Shown one piece after another: positions 9,296 to 17,759 of a stretch of 64,000 nucleotides of DNA (position 1 is its first letter; each line of letters begins with the position of its first letter). The stretch is from contig JAFLSD010000011.1 of the NCBI GenBank assembly GCA_022511125.1, positions 1-64,000 on the forward strand, in the 5' to 3' direction. The notes beneath the pieces are model-generated. The model was given only the letters and a program-made list of their open reading frames with translations, had not been told where the DNA came from and searched no databases. This DNA comes from Paramuribaculum sp. (lineage in GTDB: Bacteria; Bacteroidota; Bacteroidia; Bacteroidales; Muribaculaceae). The position numbers and the translations under genes were made by a program.

Positions 9296-11161
9296 TCAAA
9301 AACTGAAATCAACTCCCCCTAAAATAGTCGCTCCCGGCATGGGACAACCATATTGTATTTCATAATGTTTATTGGTAAGATTGTCAGCTTTAACAAAAAA
9401 AGTTATCGGGACAACAGGATTTGTGGTAAGGGTATATCCCGCTCTCAGATTTAGAAGATCGTAATTACTCTTAAGTGGACCGCCGGTCAATAAACCCCAT
9501 ATCGCATTGTTTTCAACTGAAAAATTCCAATGTCCGGGATTAAAATTGAGCATTAACGAAAATTTATTTTTAGGAGCATAAAGTATCTCTCCGTCTGTAT
9601 GAAGATATGAATAATTGGCCGTTACGTTCCATTTGGCGTCTATCCGGTAATTCAAATCCAATTCGAATCCTTTATTGTGGAATTTTCCCGTATTCATATT
9701 TTTTGGTCGGCCGTCTATCATTTGCGTCTGAATCATGTCTTTACCATCTATAAAATAGAGACTGATACCGAAGTTCAATTTATTAGAGAGCAAATATTGT
9801 CTGTATTCCAGTTCATAGTTATAAAGATATTCCGGTTTAAGATCGGGATTTGCCGGAGCGTAAAGATACAGTTCCCGCAGATTGGGCGCACGAAAACCTT
9901 TTCCGAAAGAGAATTTAATCGATGAAGTGTTGACCGGTTTCAAGACAAAGCCTGCTTGAGGGATCCATTCATTTCCATATTGCGATGAATGTTGAAGCCT
10001 GACACCGGCGTTAAGCGACAATATATCGGCGAACAGCGACTGCTGAGTCATAAGATAGGCTGCGAACTCATTCTCGTGATTGCGGAACGTACCTGTCTCC
10101 TCTCCGTTTTCTTTTAAAACATTCCAACTGTGACCTCCCCAATGGACGAAATCAAGACCGACCGACAGATCGTTACCTACCCAGGGCTTTATCGTTTCGA
10201 ATGCCGTTACACCCATATTATAATCGGTCGACCTAAATATATAGTTCCTCGGATCTGCATTCGGGGCGTGTCCGTCGTCCACATGGTTGGAGCCCCAATT
10301 TATATACGCTTGTATTCCGCCGTTTAATCGGTTATAGTTGTTGTGCACATACACGGAAGATGTTCCGCGGAAAAGTCGCGTCCACATTTCTATCAGCGGT
10401 TCTTGAATCGTCCCCGGATTATTTGCCTTAGTCTGGGTCATATCGAGATTTGCTCCGACATTCCAGTTATTGTTAAACTCATAATGTGACTGTATGTATT
10501 CGTTGGCAAGCCAAAATTCTGAATTGGCGCGGTAACCGTTGCTCCTGTCGAGTTGTCCTGCAGCTGTAAATCCGAATTTCCCTTTTTTAAATGACACTGA
10601 CGTGTTGAACTTTTGGGTAGAAAATGAACCGAACATAGCTCTTGCCCGTCCTTTTACTCCGTCCTTATTTGCGCTTTTGGTGATGATATTAACCGAACCG
10701 CCCATCGCGTTCGATCCGTAAAGTAGAGAGGACGGTCCTCTTACGACCTCTACATGATCTACGCCGTTAGCCACGTACGTATCCGGTAATGCGTGACCGA
10801 AAATGCCCGCGAACTGGGGCATACCGTCTATCATGAAAAGAATCTTGTTCCCCTGTCCTACACCGCGGATACTTACCGAACCCGCTGCGCCTCCCGACAC
10901 GCCATAACCTGCGAAACCTCTCTCGCTGACGAAAAATCCGGGTATATGATTTTGCAATACCGGAAGTAAGGAAGACTGTGTGCTTTCCTGTATCGTTGAT
11001 TCATTGACAATGCTCACGGTTAGCGGCGTCAGCTCGACTTTAGTTTTAGCCGGAGCGCTGACTGTGACTTCCCTTAATTGAAGAGTATCTTTGTATTCCT
11101 GCGCGGTGACAACGCCTGATAAAAGAAGAGTGAACGATAACAATATATTCCAACGCCTCAT
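9296..11161 (-). CDS. TonB-dependent outer-membrane receptor
   Basis: 621 residues. Signal peptide (about 1-20, ending VVTAQ), then LREVTVSAP, which resembles a TonB box, a plug domain (LLPVLQNHIPGFFVSERG; GSVSIRGVGQGNKILFMIDGM; VEVVRGPSSLLYGSNAMGG) and a beta-barrel that ends in aromatic Phe (GGVDFSF), as outer-membrane barrels do. It lacks the N-terminal carboxypeptidase-like domain of SusC proteins, and its size is that of vitamin B12, haem or siderophore receptors. Divergent from a methyltransferase gene; no SusD partner. The ligand is unknown, and no cobalamin riboswitch is visible in the 131-bp upstream gap. Confidence 0.9.
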   Translation of the reverse strand: MRRWNILLSFTLLLSGVVTAQEYKDTLQLREVTVSAPAKTKVELTPLTVSIVNESTIQESTQSSLLPVLQNHIPGFFVSERGFAGYGVSGGAAGSVSIRGVGQGNKILFMIDGMPQFAGIFGHALPDTYVANGVDHVEVVRGPSSLLYGSNAMGGSVNIITKSANKDGVKGRARAMFGSFSTQKFNTSVSFKKGKFGFTAAGQLDRSNGYRANSEFWLANEYIQSHYEFNNNWNVGANLDMTQTKANNPGTIQEPLIEMWTRLFRGTSSVYVHNNYNRLNGGIQAYINWGSNHVDDGHAPNADPRNYIFRSTDYNMGVTAFETIKPWVGNDLSVGLDFVHWGGHSWNVLKENGEETGTFRNHENEFAAYLMTQQSLFADILSLNAGVRLQHSSQYGNEWIPQAGFVLKPVNTSSIKFSFGKGFRAPNLRELYLYAPANPDLKPEYLYNYELEYRQYLLSNKLNFGISLYFIDGKDMIQTQMIDGRPKNMNTGKFHNKGFELDLNYRIDAKWNVTANYSYLHTDGEILYAPKNKFSLMLNFNPGHWNFSVENNAIWGLLTGGPLKSNYDLLNLRAGYTLTTNPVVPITFFVKADNLTNKHYEIQYGCPMPGATILGGVDFSF

Positions 11162-11201
11162 AATAAATAGTTTTATTTAAATACAAAATGAATAATTTCG
11201 C

Positions 11202-11209
11202 CAAAATTA
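11202..11209 (-). promoter_or_regulatory. -7 box of the TonB receptor gene
   Basis: Minus-strand TAATTTTG, 41 nt before the ATG at 11161. It lies back to back with the plus-strand box at 11250-11257, so the two divergent genes share one short control region. Confidence 0.55.
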
Positions 11210-11249
11210 TATATTTTATTTTATCTTAAAAATATTTTTAAAAAATATT

Positions 11250-11257
11250 TATCTTTG
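11250..11257 (+). promoter_or_regulatory. -7 box of the methyltransferase gene
   Basis: TATCTTTG, an exact TAnnTTTG match, 35 nt before the ATG at 11293. The surrounding DNA is extremely AT-rich. Confidence 0.6.
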
Positions 11258-11292
11258 CAGCTGATTTAAACGGAAAATTTAAACGGAAACGA

Positions 11293-11880
11293 ATGGACGA
11301 AAGAGCTTTTTTCGATAAACTTGCCCCGACATGGGACGATAACGAGATATTGTCCACCCCCGAAAGAATAAATTATATACTTGATTTTTGTGATATAAAA
11401 TCTGATGAAAGTATCCTTGATCTCGGTACAGGGACGGGAGTTCTGCTACCATATTTGGCGGAAAGAATAGGCGAAAGAGGCAAGATAACTGCAGTAGATT
11501 ATTCATCCGGAATGCTTGATATCGCAGTGAGAAAGTTTGCCGGAATCCGTCCAAAGCCTATATTTCTGAATCTTGATTTTGAAAATGATAATATTGACGG
11601 AAAATTTGACAAAATTTTCCTGTATAGCGTCTATCCTCATCTCCATACTCCCGTCGACACGATCAAGTGGCTGAAAGCCGTCAATTTAAAGCAGGGAGGA
11701 TCCATAATCATCGCTTTTCCCACTGATGAAGAATTCATCAACTCTATTCATAGGGAACGCCATTCCGACAGCGATTTTCTGCCCCCGGCCGACAAACTCT
11801 GCGATTACCTCAGATCTTACGGCTTGAACTCCAAAGTCATCAACGCCGATAAACAAAGCTACATAATTGCCATTTCTTGA
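11293..11880 (+). CDS. Class I SAM-dependent methyltransferase
   Basis: 195 residues. Motif I ILDLGTGTGVLLP (residues 41-53) and the acidic post-I strand ITAVDYSSGML place it among small-molecule class I methyltransferases (UbiE/Methyltransf_11 type). It starts MDERAFFDKLAPTWDD, a common N-terminus for that group. The substrate cannot be predicted. It is divergent from a TonB receptor and one base ahead of a lipoprotein gene, so a role in processing an imported cofactor or metal chelate is possible but unproven. Confidence 0.85.
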   Translation: MDERAFFDKLAPTWDDNEILSTPERINYILDFCDIKSDESILDLGTGTGVLLPYLAERIGERGKITAVDYSSGMLDIAVRKFAGIRPKPIFLNLDFENDNIDGKFDKIFLYSVYPHLHTPVDTIKWLKAVNLKQGGSIIIAFPTDEEFINSIHRERHSDSDFLPPADKLCDYLRSYGLNSKVINADKQSYIIAIS

Positions 11881-11881
11881 T

Positions 11882-12520
11882 ATGAAAAACAGTTTCTTAA
11901 TTGTGATAACCGTCATAATTTTCGCCTCTTGCAGAAACAGCAATACCACCGGAATCTCTAATGACCAACAGGGCGCAGACATTGATTCGGCTGTAGCCCT
12001 CTTCGTGTCTGATTATCCCGCAGGACAACTCGCCGATCTATACAAATCTTTTTATCAGGATGCTTTCGGCCCGGGTCACATATTGGGGGATACAGTTTCA
12101 GCCCGACAATATTTGCGTTATGAATTGGCCGACACGTCACTTTGGGAAGGACCTGTTACCGAACTTACCGGTACGGGCGAGAACTTCATCCGCGTCAACA
12201 TGAAGCTCATTAAGGACAGTATTGTTCCCGAGGATCTTTTTTTCAATGCGTTTGTCAATAGTCTGCAGCGTGTCGAAATGCCCGATTCGGCCGAATGGAT
12301 CAAAAGATGGCTTAAGGTGGATAGCGTAATTTCTGCCGGTGGTTATTCTTTCCCGAATGAAGAAACAGATCGTCAGCTAATCGACGAAAAATTAAAAACG
12401 GGCAAATTCACCATGCATCACAGCGACCGTTTCAACTCTACATACAATTATCATTACCGCATTATCTCTATCCCCGTATTCAACGAAACGCTACTCCCCT
12501 ACATCCAATCGAAACAATGA
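11882..12520 (+). CDS. Uncharacterised lipoprotein
   Basis: 212 residues from the ATG at 11882, chosen over an ATG five codons upstream because it opens directly into a lipoprotein signal (MKNSFLIVITVIIFASC, Cys17). The mature part contains ADLYKSFYQDAFGPGHILGD and FIRVNMKLIKD, conserved-looking motifs of a family I cannot name. It starts one base after the methyltransferase stop, so the two are an operon. Probably exposed in the periplasm or on the cell surface. Confidence 0.7.
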   Translation: MKNSFLIVITVIIFASCRNSNTTGISNDQQGADIDSAVALFVSDYPAGQLADLYKSFYQDAFGPGHILGDTVSARQYLRYELADTSLWEGPVTELTGTGENFIRVNMKLIKDSIVPEDLFFNAFVNSLQRVEMPDSAEWIKRWLKVDSVISAGGYSFPNEETDRQLIDEKLKTGKFTMHHSDRFNSTYNYHYRIISIPVFNETLLPYIQSKQ

Positions 12521-12652
12521 CCTTTTCGATTATCCTTTAGTGGCATCCGTCTATACTTCATATTTTTACGGGCTTAATTATTAAAGTTTTCACTTCTCTT
12601 CCGGAGAAATGGATAGAGTTATCCTCTATTCGTAAAATAACTGGCTTTCCGC

Positions 12653-12683
12653 TTTGGAGAGCGTTCCAAAATAATTAAATTTG
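12653..12683 (+). promoter_or_regulatory. Promoter of the structured RNA
   Basis: TTTG at 12653-12656, 19 nt, TAAATTTG at 12676-12683: a full Bacteroidota promoter with no coding gene behind it. The expected start is near 12689, exactly where the 5' strand of the RNA's closing pair begins. Confidence 0.7.
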
Positions 12684-12687
12684 CACT

Positions 12688-12979
12688 CGAATCCTCCACG
12701 AAGCCCTGTCTGAAAGGGTAGAAGGGAGGGGCAATAAAGCGTACTTTGCGCTGAGTTCTTGATTTACTGAAATTCTCGCAAAATTTCTATTTGATTATCA
12801 AGGACTGAGCAACGGGGAACGCCTGTAGATATGATTTATCCGCTCGTAGGCATACACTATGCCTATCCGTGGGCATCATATTTGCGTGGGGCTTCGTCGT
12901 TGTCGTCTGAACTTAAAAGGGCAATGCGAGAAGCCTCGGTAAATAGGACGGCAATGAGTCAGATTCCCGCGCTTTTTTT
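12688..12979 (+). ncRNA. Structured non-coding RNA, candidate 6S RNA
   Basis: No open frame fits this interval, yet it has a promoter in front and ends GCGC followed by seven T at 12973-12979. Long-range pairings seen by eye: GAATC 12689-12693 with GATTC 12962-12966; GTTCT 12755-12759 with AGGAC 12945-12949; ATTTAC 12762-12767 with GTAAAT 12939-12944; TTCTCGC 12773-12779 with GCGAGAA 12926-12932. After an unpaired stretch comes CAACG 12810-12814 with CGTTG 12898-12902, ATATGAT 12829-12835 with ATCATAT 12875-12881, and an apical hairpin AGGCATA/TATGCCT (12848-12864). A long rod with a central bubble and a terminal stem is the 6S RNA architecture, which sequesters RNA polymerase. The 5' extra arm (CCTCC 12693-12697 with GGAGG 12725-12729) makes it longer than typical 6S. 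RNase P and tmRNA signatures are absent. Confidence 0.6.
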
Positions 12980-13030
12980 ATATTAACAGCCTGAATCGGA
13001 AGAATCTATAGGGCACAAAAATCATCTAAC

Positions 13031-14407
13031 ATGAAAAAATTATTTTTTGCCCTTAGTTTATCAGCACTGTTGTTTGCAGGATGTTCAAAAGATGACGGCC
13101 CGATGCCCGAACCGGTTGGCGACGAATGGATTGATCCCATATTCGCTCAAGTTCTGCAGGAAAAGGGTTATATCGAGAATGCTCTAACAGTCACACCATC
13201 GGATGTAAAGGATCTCACATACATAAATGTCACAGGAGATTGGAAGTTTGAGGATGAAATTGTTATTAGTACCGGTCCGATAAAGTCAGTCCGCGGATTG
13301 GAATATTTTGAATCATTGGAGACCCTTGACTGTAGTTATAATCAGATTTCGGAGTTAAATGCATCCAAAAACACACAGCTGACCCGTCTTGATTGCGACT
13401 ATAACAACCTCTCCTCGCTCGACGTTTCGAAAAACACCAAACTGACCAGACTTTGGTGCGATAGGAACAACCTCTCGTCGCTCGACGTGTCGAATAACAC
13501 CGAACTGACAAGCCTTGAATGCAGCTCTAACAACCTCTCTTCGCTCGACGTGTCAAACAACACCGAACTGACCAAGCTTTATTGCGCCTATAACAACCTC
13601 TCGTCACTCGTCGTGTCAAATAACACCAAACTGACCTTCCTTTATTGCGACTCTAACAACCTCTCGGCGCTCGACGTTTCGAATAACACCGAACTGACCG
13701 AGCTTTATTGCGGCTCTAACAACCTCTCGGCGCTCGACGTGTCAAACAACACCAAACTGACCTACCTTAGGTGCTCTTCTAACAACCTCTCGGCGCTCGA
13801 CGTGTCGAATAACACCGAACTGACAAGCCTTGAATGCAGCTCTAACAACCTCTCTTCGCTCGACGTGTCAAACAACACCGAACTGACCGAGCTTTATTGC
13901 GGCTCTAACAACCTCTCGGCGCTCGACGTTTCGAATAACACCGAACTGACCGAGCTTTATTGCGGCTATAACAACCTCTCGTCACTCGACGTTTCGAAAA
14001 ACACAGAACTGACCAGGCTTTATTGCTACTCTAACAACCTCTCCTCGCTCGACGTGTCAAATAACACCAAACTGATTTACCTCTGGAGCTACTATAACAA
14101 CCTTTCGGAGCTAGATATTTCAAAAAACACAGAACTGAGCGTCCTCTATTTCCCCTTTAACAACCTCTCCTCGCTCGACGTGTCTAACAATACCAAACTG
14201 ACCCGTCTTGAGTGCTTTGGCAATAATCTCTCGACGATAGACATTAGCCATAACAGAAATTTGAATTATTTTTCCTGTCATGATAATCCAGGTGAGAACG
14301 GGGAGTTTGTTGTTAAGGCGTGGTTTGACAACTCTTCAATTCCGAATGGTTTCACCGACACAGGTTGGGAGGGTGTTGAACTCATATATCAAAACGTCGA
14401 CAAATAA
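13031..14407 (+). CDS. Leucine-rich repeat lipoprotein A
   Basis: 458 residues. Lipoprotein signal MKKLFFALSLSALLFAGC (Cys18), followed by SKDD, which fits the surface-export signal of Bacteroidota lipoproteins. Residues 19-95 form a unique N-cap. From residue 96 there are 15 complete 21-residue repeats of the form LTxLxCxxNNLSSLDVSNNTx, then a C-cap with PGENGEFVVKAWFDNSS. Conserved Asn residues would form ladders and the Leu residues the core of a solenoid, as in internalin-type LRRs. Probably a cell-surface binding protein. A close paralogue follows at 14459 with near-identical signal, N-cap and C-cap. Repeats 4 and 9 are identical in protein sequence. Confidence 0.85.
   Translation: MKKLFFALSLSALLFAGCSKDDGPMPEPVGDEWIDPIFAQVLQEKGYIENALTVTPSDVKDLTYINVTGDWKFEDEIVISTGPIKSVRGLEYFESLETLDCSYNQISELNASKNTQLTRLDCDYNNLSSLDVSKNTKLTRLWCDRNNLSSLDVSNNTELTSLECSSNNLSSLDVSNNTELTKLYCAYNNLSSLVVSNNTKLTFLYCDSNNLSALDVSNNTELTELYCGSNNLSALDVSNNTKLTYLRCSSNNLSALDVSNNTELTSLECSSNNLSSLDVSNNTELTELYCGSNNLSALDVSNNTELTELYCGYNNLSSLDVSKNTELTRLYCYSNNLSSLDVSNNTKLIYLWSYYNNLSELDISKNTELSVLYFPFNNLSSLDVSNNTKLTRLECFGNNLSTIDISHNRNLNYFSCHDNPGENGEFVVKAWFDNSSIPNGFTDTGWEGVELIYQNVDK
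13316..14260 (+). repeat. 15 tandem 63-bp coding repeats (LRR gene A)
   Basis: Each 63-bp unit encodes one 21-residue LRR. Units share long identical DNA stretches such as AACAACCTCTC and CTCGACGTGTC, so slippage or unequal recombination could change repeat number without shifting frame. Confidence 0.9.
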
Positions 14408-14458
14408 AATCAAGCTCAATAACATATTAATTATTACTTTTTTTAAATGATATTTCAG

Positions 14459-15970
14459 ATGAAAAAATTATTTTTTGCCCTTAGTTTATCCGCGCTCCTA
14501 TTTGCAGGATGTTCAAAAGATGACGGCCCGATGCCCGAACCCGAGCCGGTTGGCGAAGAATGGATAGACCCCGTGTTCGCCCAAATCTTGCAGGAGCGAG
14601 GATACATAAAAAATGCTCTCACAGTTACCCCCTCCGATGTTAAAGATATTACCAAAATCGATGTCAGCGGTAATTATTATCAAGATAATGAGGGGAATTA
14701 TATTACAGAGGGTACTATAAAATCATTACGTGGATTGAAATATTTTGAGTCATTAGAGAAACTTGAATGTTATGCTAATCAGATTTCTGAAATTGACTTA
14801 TCCCAAAATACTGCTCTGACCTATCTTGATTGTGATCTGAATTCACTCTCCTCCCTTGATGTGTCGAACAACATTGCACTAACATACCTCGCATGTGATC
14901 TGAATTCACTCTCCTCCCTTGATGTGTCGAACAACACCGCACTAACATACCTTCATTGCACCTATAATTCCCTGACTTCACTTGACGTGTCGGACAACAC
15001 CGCACTAACATACCTCGCATGTGATCTGAATTCACTCTCCTCCCTTGATGTATCGAACAACATACAGCTGACAGAACTTCATTGCACCTATAATTCCCTG
15101 ACTTCACTTGACGTTTCCAATAACATTAACCTTAAATTATTGTATTGTGCTTATAATTCTATTAACTCTCCTGATATATCAAATAATACAAGTTTGGAAT
15201 CCTTATGGTGTAGCAGCAACGCCTTAACTTCTCTTGATGTCTCTAAAAATACGGCACTTACTGAACTCTTTTGTTACGGGAGTAGCCTCACTTCTCTTGA
15301 TGTCACTAACAATATCGCCCTGATAGAACTCTCTTGCTTCAATAATAACTTATCTTCACTCGATGTGTCAAACAATACCGCCCTGAAAGGACTCTCTTGC
15401 TCCAATAATAACTTATCTTCACTCGATGTGTCAAACAATACCGCCCTGGATGGGCTCAATTGCTCCAATAATAACTTATCTTCACTCGATGTGTCAAACA
15501 ATACCGCCCTGAATGGACTCAGATGCAACTATAACAACATCTCGTCACTCGATATGTCAAACAACACACGGCTGACATTTCTCGAATGCAACTATAATAA
15601 TCTCCCTTCACTCGATATGTCAAACAACACAAAGTTGATCTACCTTTGGTGCTCCAATAACAACCTATCATCACTCGATATTTCGAACAACATATATCTA
15701 AGAGATCTCGAATGCAACTATAACAACCTATTATCAATTGATGTGTCGAATAATACACAATTGATAGCCCTCTACTGCTCCTTTAACAACCTCTCTTCAA
15801 TTAATATAAGTAATAACAGGGAATTGTACTGGTTTGAGTGTTTTAATAATCCGGGTGAGAACGGAGAGTTTGTAGTTAAGGCTTGGTTCGACAATTCATC
15901 TATCCCGAATGGCTTTACTCGCTCCGGCTGGGACGGCATAACCCTCATCTACCAAAACGTAGACAAGTAA
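14459..15970 (+). CDS. Leucine-rich repeat lipoprotein B (paralogue of A)
   Basis: 503 residues from the ATG at 14459; an ATG four codons upstream (14447) would spoil the signal peptide. The first 28 residues match protein A exactly, and the N-cap (WIDPVFAQILQERGYI, ALTVTPSDVKDI) and C-cap (PGENGEFVVKAWFDNSS, LIYQNVDK) are nearly the same. Between them are 17 complete 21-residue repeats from residue 99, more divergent from each other than in A. Same lipobox Cys18 and SKDD signal, so the same surface location is expected. It lies 51 bp after gene A, a tandem duplication. Ligand unknown. Confidence 0.85.
   Translation: MKKLFFALSLSALLFAGCSKDDGPMPEPEPVGEEWIDPVFAQILQERGYIKNALTVTPSDVKDITKIDVSGNYYQDNEGNYITEGTIKSLRGLKYFESLEKLECYANQISEIDLSQNTALTYLDCDLNSLSSLDVSNNIALTYLACDLNSLSSLDVSNNTALTYLHCTYNSLTSLDVSDNTALTYLACDLNSLSSLDVSNNIQLTELHCTYNSLTSLDVSNNINLKLLYCAYNSINSPDISNNTSLESLWCSSNALTSLDVSKNTALTELFCYGSSLTSLDVTNNIALIELSCFNNNLSSLDVSNNTALKGLSCSNNNLSSLDVSNNTALDGLNCSNNNLSSLDVSNNTALNGLRCNYNNISSLDMSNNTRLTFLECNYNNLPSLDMSNNTKLIYLWCSNNNLSSLDISNNIYLRDLECNYNNLLSIDVSNNTQLIALYCSFNNLSSINISNNRELYWFECFNNPGENGEFVVKAWFDNSSIPNGFTRSGWDGITLIYQNVDK
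14753..15823 (+). repeat. 17 tandem 63-bp coding repeats (LRR gene B)
   Basis: 63-bp units encoding 21-residue LRRs. Three neighbouring units around 15330-15520 are almost identical at the DNA level (AATAATAACTTATCTTCAC recurs), suggesting recent expansion, while other units differ widely. Confidence 0.88.
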
Positions 15971-15995
15971 AAAAAGTCATAAACAATCAAAAGGA

Positions 15996-16014
15996 CGGCT
16001 ATTATGCAAATAGC
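15996..16014. repeat. Short hairpin after the LRR genes
   Basis: GGCTATT and AATAGCC flank a five-base loop, 25 bp after the stop. No T run follows, so it is at best a weak terminator or RNA end. Confidence 0.35.
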
Positions 16015-16068
16015 CAATTATAGGGAAAGATAATCTCTTTGCTTTATCTTTTATCTAATTGAAAATTG

Positions 16069-16076
16069 TAAATTTG
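16069..16076 (+). promoter_or_regulatory. -7 box of the RhuM-like gene
   Basis: TAAATTTG ends 8 nt before the ATG at 16085, which leaves a leader of only a few bases. Confidence 0.55.
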
Positions 16077-16084
16077 CAAAAGAT

Positions 16085-16978
16085 ATGGCAAAAGAGAATG
16101 AAATAATAATATACCAGCCGGATTCTTCTTTCTCGCTTGAAGTGAGAATAGAGAACGAAACCGTTTGGCTTAATAGACAACAAATGGCAGATCTGTTTCA
16201 AAGAGATAGAACTGTAATAGGTCGACATATTAATAATATATTCAAAGAAGGAGAATTAGAAGAATCCTTGGTGTGTGCAAAATTTGCACACACCAAGGAT
16301 TATGGAAGAAGGACTGGTTTTACTCAAAATATAGAAACAGAATACTACAGTTTGGATGTTATCATCTCCGTTGGCTATAGAGTAAAATCAATAAGGGGTA
16401 CCCAGTTCAGACAATGGGCTAATAAGGTGCTTAAAGAATATCTTTTAACGGGTTATAGTGTAAATCAAAGGTATCTTGATTTAGAGAATAGAATAAACCA
16501 TCGTTTTCATCTCCAACAAAAACAAATAGATAATCTTACAGATAAGGTTGATTTTGTTATCAATTCTTCCATCAGGCCAAAGGAGGTCATAATCTTTGAC
16601 GGTCAGATATGGGATGCCCATAATTTTGCCACTAATCTCATAAAAGAAGCAAAAGAGAAGGTGATTCTGATTGATAATTACATAGACAACACCGTTCTAA
16701 CCCAATTGGATAACCGAGGAGAAGGTGTTGAAGCCATAATATATACCGGGAAAATTAATCCACAATTAACACTGGATATTGAAAGGCATAATCAACAATA
16801 TCCGGCCATTGAAGTAAAAAAAGTAAGGAACATACATGACCGTTTTCTTATAATAGATAACGAAATATATCATCTTGGAGCATCATTGAAAGACTTAGGC
16901 AAGAAATTGTTTGCCTTCATAAAAATGGAAACTTCTCCTGATTATATCCTTGATAATATTAAAACCGAGGAGATATAA
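16085..16978 (+). CDS. RhuM-family protein with C-terminal PLD-like domain
   Basis: 297 residues. The N-terminal half (about 10-125) has the RhuM signature: VWLNRQQMADLFQRD, then VIGRHINNIFKEGEL, YYSLDVIISVGYRV and FRQWANKVLKEYLL. Residues 130-165 look coiled-coil. The C-terminal part (about 165-280) resembles a phospholipase D-like fold, with NYID near 198 and HDRFLIIDN at 251-259, where Arg replaces the Lys of the catalytic HxK(x4)D motif, followed by YHLGASLKDLGKK. RhuM was named for a Salmonella virulence-island gene; its function is unclear and relatives are common in mobile regions. The lower GC and isolated position suggest transfer. A 39-bp palindrome lies inside the gene. Confidence 0.75.
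   Translation: MAKENEIIIYQPDSSFSLEVRIENETVWLNRQQMADLFQRDRTVIGRHINNIFKEGELEESLVCAKFAHTKDYGRRTGFTQNIETEYYSLDVIISVGYRVKSIRGTQFRQWANKVLKEYLLTGYSVNQRYLDLENRINHRFHLQQKQIDNLTDKVDFVINSSIRPKEVIIFDGQIWDAHNFATNLIKEAKEKVILIDNYIDNTVLTQLDNRGEGVEAIIYTGKINPQLTLDIERHNQQYPAIEVKKVRNIHDRFLIIDNEIYHLGASLKDLGKKLFAFIKMETSPDYILDNIKTEEI
16263..16301. repeat. 39-bp perfect palindrome inside the RhuM-like gene
   Basis: A 19-nt arm (16263-16281, beginning AATCCTTGG and ending TGCAAA) is followed by one central A (16282) and its exact reverse complement (16283-16301). It encodes ESLVCAKFAHTKDY at the junction between the DNA-binding-like start and the YYSLD motif. Confidence 0.95.
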
Positions 16979-17202
16979 ATAGACGAGTGAGTTAATGGAG
17001 TTAAGTTGATTGAGGAATCGGGTTCCCGCTCGTCTGAAGCTTTCTTACACTCAATATATCATAAGGACATATAGAAGTCATTCTGCTGATAGTGTAGAAT
17101 ATTTAAATACAATTTGTTTATCTGTTTTTAAATTTTCTTTATAAGCAGATTCCTTTTGAGAAAATATCAATCGTTCCACGTCCTCAATATCATAACTTCG
17201 GT
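16979..17202. other. 224-bp intergenic region
   Basis: Contains AGACGAG (16980-16986) and CTCGTCT (17029-17035) as widely spaced inverted arms, then AT-rich DNA. No promoter or gene is evident. It separates the converging RhuM-like and AraC genes. Confidence 0.4.
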
Positions 17203-17757
17203 TCAGATGTCGGCGAGGGAGCGGCGCGAGCCAAGCGATTTGAATTCGGACGGTGTCAGGCCGGTAAATGCCTTGAATTGCCTCGAAAGATGGGCCGCCG
17301 ATGAGAATCCCGTAAGGTCGGCTATCTCCGACAATGATTTCTGTTCATATTTGATAAGCTCCTTCACTCTCTCGATTCTCAGATTCATGAAATAGTTTTC
17401 TATAGATCTGCCTTCTATTTCGGAAAACATACGGCTCAGGGTGGTGTATGACATATTGAGATGGGAGAGTCGGGAGGGTAAGGATTCGGAGGGGTTGTAA
17501 TCGCGACGGATGTCGTCGATAAGTTTTCGTTTGATCCGCTCGACAATCTCCGCTTCCCTTTTTTCAATTATTTCAAAACCTTCTTCCTGCAGGAGGGCGG
17601 CCAACGATTGCTGTTCGGAAGGAGACAATGGCCGCGATAGGTTTATAACACCCAACTCCACCGACTCGAAAGGAAGCGACAAACTGTGCTCCAGGATATT
17701 TCTGACCGACTCCACGCAATGCCGGCAGACCATGTTTTTAATCAGAATCTTTTCCAT
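17203..17757 (-). CDS. AraC-type regulator with N-terminal HMA-like metal-binding module
   Basis: 184 residues from the ATG at 17757; the longer frame from 17802 would translate a terminator hairpin. N-terminal region MEKILIKNMVCRHC contains an MxCxxC motif (Cys11, Cys14) and continues SVRNILEHSL...GFEIIEKRE, much like a ferredoxin-fold heavy-metal-associated domain. The C-terminal AraC helix-turn-helix pair follows: SYTTLSRMFSEIEGRSIENY and LSEIADLTGFSSAAHLSRQF with GLTPSEF. Known AraC regulators rarely carry HMA modules, so metal or redox sensing is a fair inference. It is 60 nt downstream of mutB on the same strand, directly after that operon's terminator. Confidence 0.82.
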   Translation of the reverse strand: MEKILIKNMVCRHCVESVRNILEHSLSLPFESVELGVINLSRPLSPSEQQSLAALLQEEGFEIIEKREAEIVERIKRKLIDDIRRDYNPSESLPSRLSHLNMSYTTLSRMFSEIEGRSIENYFMNLRIERVKELIKYEQKSLSEIADLTGFSSAAHLSRQFKAFTGLTPSEFKSLGSRRSLADI

Positions 17758-17759
17758 TG

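Noticed and set aside
9296-11292. Cobalamin riboswitch for the TonB receptor or mutA
   Set aside because: The upstream gaps (131 bp and 44 bp) are too short and lack the conserved B12-box; no sign was found.
12688-12979. RNase P RNA or tmRNA
   Set aside because: No GAGGAAAGUCC or ACAGAA motifs of RNase P, and no tag frame or CCA-type end of tmRNA.
13316-15823. Regular repeats that could be taken for a CRISPR array
   Set aside because: The 63-bp units are continuous coding LRRs without spacers, and no cas gene is present.
16980-17035. Possible small RNA from AGACGAG/CTCGTCT arms
   Set aside because: Seven pairs over a 42-base loop with no promoter box or T run are weak evidence.
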